64,000 nucleotides of DNA, taken from assembly GCF_028389875.1 (NCBI RefSeq), contig NC_084678.1:16460899-16524898 (forward strand), given 5' to 3'. The notes beneath the pieces are model-generated. The model was given only the letters and a program-made list of their open reading frames with translations. It was not told the origin of the DNA and did no database searches. Source of the DNA: Rhea pennata. Its lineage: Eukaryota; Chordata; Aves; Rheiformes; Rheidae. Below, in pieces: positions 60,431 to 64,000 of the stretch (its first letter is position 1; each line of letters starts with the position of its first letter). The translations under genes and the position numbers were made by a program.

Positions 60431-61780
60431 AACACACTCGTGTCACTGCTGCTTGCACAACAGCACACGTGGGGGATCAGAGACCTCCCGAGGGAAAAAA
60501 AATCTGTGCTTTCCACTCCCATAAATGCTAGCTTTTTTTTTCCTGTTTCCCTTATGGAAGGGGGGAATATAGAGAGCAGGATTTTCTTCTCAACCCCTTT
60601 GGCTTCACAAGCCAGCCTAGCCCTGCTGCCGCCAAAAAGGTTGCTCAAAACACCTGGTACCACGTCCTGGAGCACACACTGCTGCAAGTCCTCTTATTCC
60701 CGCTCTTATTTCTGTCTCCGCATGGACAGATTTATGGCTGGGGCAGTTCAGGAAGAGCCTTTTCCTACCTGAAAGCATGAGCTACAAAGCCAGATGCCCT
60801 CTATCGCAGGAGGTCCTGCTCAGAGCAAATAGCCATCTCCTGCTATCGGCTTCACTGTGCATATTTTACTGCCACTTAAATTCATTCTTTGCCCTGATTT
60901 CACTGCTGGCACCAAGTTCAGCCTGCTTTGGATAATCACCAGGCAAGTGACACGTTCTGTTCTCATTTTCGTTTGGGAGGTTGACTACAGAATTAAGATC
61001 GTGTAGCTGTCGTGCCTGATGCAGACGGGTTTTGCACTGACTCTTCCCTGCAAAGCTCTGCCAGGGGAGCTCATTTCTACTCTCAGAGCAGCACTGGCAG
61101 GGCAGATTTAAATCCAAAACACCCTTCCCTGCTACGCCAAAAGAGAGTGGAATAACAATCTCTGAGGATCTCCATTACCGGAGCCATCTGTTTGCCAAAA
61201 TCCGAGCCTGCTGCGCAGAACCGGGCACCCCGATTTCACCTCCTGGCCTCCCCCTCCCTCCTCCACTAGAGCTGGGGTTCCACCAAAACACGCCTTGATA
61301 GACAGCAGGGTGATCAGACGGCAAGGAGGAAAGAAGACTCAATTCCCTTGAATATTTAATATTAATCGAGGAAGCGGAGGTGAAAGTTGGGTATGCTATG
61401 CACAAACCCTTAATAGACCAGACGGGCTGGAATAATTTGAAGCAACCATTTAGCAAACGTCTGAAGAAGAAAATGAACTCAGCTACAGAGCTGCCTACGT
61501 GGCATTCAATAAACACCTCAATCGAGAGGCATTTAAAGACCAGAAGAAAGATTATCTACAAATTTCTGTAGGTAAAGGAACCTCTACGATATTAACCACA
61601 AGACCTGAAGGCTAATTAGTAACTGGAATTTAACGAGACGATGCTCTGCAGTGGGGAAATGGACGGGAAGCACCCGTGTGAAAGCACCTCCGAGTAACCG
61701 CTTTTCTTTCCAAAGCTTTGCTCTTTCACTGCTCGCATCAGGCGACTTGGCAGGAGGGCGCAGCTTTGACTCCTGTAAGC
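60431..61780. other. Unassigned sequence between CpG islets
   Basis: No gene, RNA or transposon recognised. A T8 run at 60533-60541 and ordinary mixed sequence. Confidence 0.5.
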
Positions 61781-62570
61781 AGCACTGCCTCCACGGCAGC
61801 GAGGAGGAGGAGGAGGAGGAGGAGGAGGAGGGCAGCTCAGGTCTGGCTCCCCGCAAGCGCGGCTGCCAGCCCGGCCCCAGCCCTCCAACGGGGCCCTGCG
61901 GCAAACTCATCCTTTCTCCAGCCGCGGCCAAGGCGCGGACGGATTTACACCGCCCCACGGCAAGCGCCTTCGCTCCGCGGTAGATGGACAACCCGCCCCT
62001 CGCAGCCTTCATCTCCTCCGAAACTCAGCAAGGAGCATCACTATCGGAGGGCTTAAACAGGCGCCGAGACAGCAAACGGCGTGCCCGAGCCGGCGGGCGA
62101 TCGCTTCCCGCTGCCGCCCGCGCGAGCGGCGATTGTATCCGCGCCGTTCCTGCTCGGCCCGTACCGCTGCCACGCTGCGGCGGGATCGCACGCCCAGGAG
62201 CGGCTGCCGGGCGCTCCAGGGGGGCTGTTGCCCCCACAGAGAAAAATATTTCAGGAAATGCATAAGCTATCAGCAGCTCCAGGGAAAAAAAAAAAAGAAA
62301 AAATCCCAAAGCCGCCGCTTAAGCTGATCTGTGATCTAACGCCACGAGTCGCAGCAGCGGTGCCTGGAAAGCAGCGCCGGCTTCGGCTCGTTTTCTAGGG
62401 AGGCGATTCCTCCTTTTTGCTGCTCTTCCCAATACGCTAGTAGCCAGGTCCCGGGAGACTCGTCCCCATCCCTCCCCACCGCTCGCACGGCGCCCGCCGC
62501 CCGGCACGGCTACTGCTCCGTCCCCGCGGCCCCGACCCCGCGCCCGGCTCCCCGCCGGCGGTAAAGTAAA
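61780..62570. promoter_or_regulatory. CpG island near 62 kb
   Basis: CG-dense cores at about 61850-61980, 62080-62230 and 62450-62565 make this the longest CpG-rich segment outside OPRL1. No coding exon recognised; several overlapping GC-driven frames on both strands. Confidence 0.45.
61801..61830. repeat. (GAG)10 trinucleotide repeat
   Basis: Ten perfect GAG units inside the 62-kb CpG island. It produces the poly-Glu, poly-Arg and poly-Pro runs seen in overlapping frames; these are not evidence for a protein. Confidence 0.95.
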
Positions 62571-64000
62571 ATAAGTAAAAATGCACAAGAATTGTAAAGG
62601 TCAGCACAACACGGAAAAGGTTTGAGGGGAGAAAACCATCCGGTCACGGGGAATTCCCACGGGGTGGGGGTGTTTCTGGAAGTTCAGCGGGTTGGCAGAT
62701 AATCCTTCAAGAAAAGGTTAAAATTAACATCCCGATTAAGTTACAGCTCATAGGAAACCAGGTGTGAAGAGCAGGGAGAGGAGGAGGATTTGGGTACGAA
62801 GGGAGCCCTTGGGAAGGTCTCGGGTGAAGGTTACCCGTCTTTAGTCTTCAGCCTCTTCCCCGAGGGAAGATCCGGCAGCATCTGGCTGAGGGAAGTGCTG
62901 GATCCGCAGCCAGCGGATCCCCGCGGGAAACGTCCTCCGGAGCAGCTGGGAACGCAGGGACACGCGGCAGGACGTTCCTTCGTCTCTGCACGCTTCGCCC
63001 TTAAACCTTTGTCACTGTCCCGCCTGCACCTGGACCAGGCAGAAAAATCAGTTTTCCTTTTTAAAAAAAAAAAGGACAATTTTGGTGTTCGTTTATACTG
63101 CAAGTCCATCCCGGCTTGCCAGCGTCAGAGACGCCCTTTTGGGCTGCAAATGACGAGCTCGAGGCGAGGGGAGACGTCGGCCCTGTTCGAGCCTCAGCTC
63201 TCCGGGGTAATTGGTCTCATTAACTTTTCTGGGAGACTTGTGGAAAACAAATAGACTTCAGCGAAATTAAATCGCGCCCCACAGAAGGGGCTGAATTGTG
63301 GGAAAATGCCACCTAAGATCTGCAGCAGACCTCTCGGCACGGGGCTCAGTTGGGGATCATTATGAGTCTTAATCAGAGATCATTATGGGATGTGCAACAT
63401 ACAGGATGGCTTCCTTAAACAGCTTACCCAAGATCTCCCAGTAAGGAGCATTAACACTTTGGCAGCATTCCTAGTGAGAAAACGGAATAGAGATTGTACA
63501 CGGAGCAGGGGCGGAGGGAAGGGAGGAAACTGCTTTAGCACATTAATCTATGATGCAAGCTAATTAGTACAGGGTTACGTTTGTCGCTGAACAGATTGTT
63601 CAGCGGGATCATTCCTCAGAAGCGCTCAAAGGCTCACGAATACAACAGAACTTAATGCCAAACTGCAGGGTGGCGAAAACCAGCTAACGTCTAGGCCGAG
63701 GAACAGCCGCCTGGGAGGATCTAAATACTAAATACGCCCTGTGAAAACAGTCTAGAGAGCTCCGCATAGTAAATCCTGGAGCAAAATACAAACACCAAGA
63801 ATCAAAAACAAGATTAAGGAAAGAGCCTGCTTTAGCCTTATTTCTATGGAGCACAAGGGCTCACGCTGGAGTTTGGCTAAAGCAGCTTTTTTTTTTTTTT
63901 TTTTTTTGCGCGTCGTCAGTGCCTCTGCTGCGTTTCCTGCTGTCTAGACAGCTGCACTCTGCATGCAGAACACAAGCAGTGCTTACGACAGAGGACAGCT
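62571..64000. other. Unassigned right end
   Basis: No gene recognised. A direct repeat of GATCATTATG at about 63355 and 63378 and AT-rich homeodomain-like words (GCTAATTAGTAC near 63559) occur at 63.35-63.57 kb. A T21 tract is at 63887-63907. Confidence 0.5.
63887..63907. repeat. Poly-T tract of 21 bases
   Basis: Uninterrupted T run on the plus strand, followed by GCGCGTCGTC. Confidence 0.95.

Noticed and set aside
60112..60687. 191-codon minus frame and overlapping plus frames
   Set aside because: Runs across a CG-rich islet and a C14 tract; overlapping frames on both strands and no recognised motif.
61801..61830. Acidic or proline-rich protein coded by the GAG repeat
   Set aside because: The runs come from a trinucleotide repeat read in different frames; no flanking domain supports a gene.
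1..64000. CRISPR arrays, operons, bacterial or phage genes, endogenous viral genes
   Set aside because: No spaced direct-repeat array, no compact gene organisation and no gag, pol or env-like frames apart from CR1 reverse transcriptase.

Overview
The window is vertebrate nuclear DNA and almost certainly avian. It carries CR1 (chicken repeat 1) LINE copies with the bird-type 3' end, CpG-rich islets as on small bird chromosomes, and one multi-exon GPCR gene with canonical GT-AG introns. I recognise one protein-coding gene with confidence: OPRL1, the nociceptin/orphanin FQ opioid-like receptor, on the minus strand. Its coding exons are 21619-21393, 13590-13235 and 11545-11022. They join in frame into a complete 368-residue receptor with no stop codon or frameshift.

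Layout. Positions 1-11021 lie 3' of OPRL1 and hold its 3' UTR, a decayed minus-strand CR1 fragment (1500-1895), a small CpG cluster near 2 kb, and otherwise unrecognised DNA. Positions 11022-21646 are the OPRL1 exons that carry coding sequence, with two introns between them. Intron 2 (1689 nt) is mostly a 5'-truncated plus-strand CR1 whose reverse transcriptase reading frame is still readable but broken. Intron 1 (7.8 kb) holds long poly-A tracts and a CpG cluster. Positions 21690-22430 are a CpG island that should be the OPRL1 promoter. A noncoding first exon is predicted there from a good donor at 21920/21919, paired with an acceptor at 21647/21646.

Positions 22.5-64 kb contain no coding gene I can support. 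They hold an old L2/L3-type repeat tail (about 37.4 kb), a perfect 15-bp hairpin (37625-37659), an ancient CR1/L3-clade LINE in antisense (about 39.7-40.6 kb), homopolymer tracts, an AT-rich block with homeodomain-like motifs (47.4-48.2 kb), a few splice-site pairs that could be exons of unknown transcripts, and a dense series of CpG islets from 53.6 to 62.6 kb.

I found no tRNA, rRNA, CRISPR array, replication origin or new multi-gene system. The most useful leads are the unexplained CpG islets at the right, the possible divergent transcript at the OPRL1 promoter, the reduced acidity of the receptor's second extracellular loop, and the CR1 insertion in intron 2. Neighbours expected from mammalian synteny (RGS19, NPBWR2, MYT1) were not seen. 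That could mean rearrangement, larger spacing, or short exons missed by eye.
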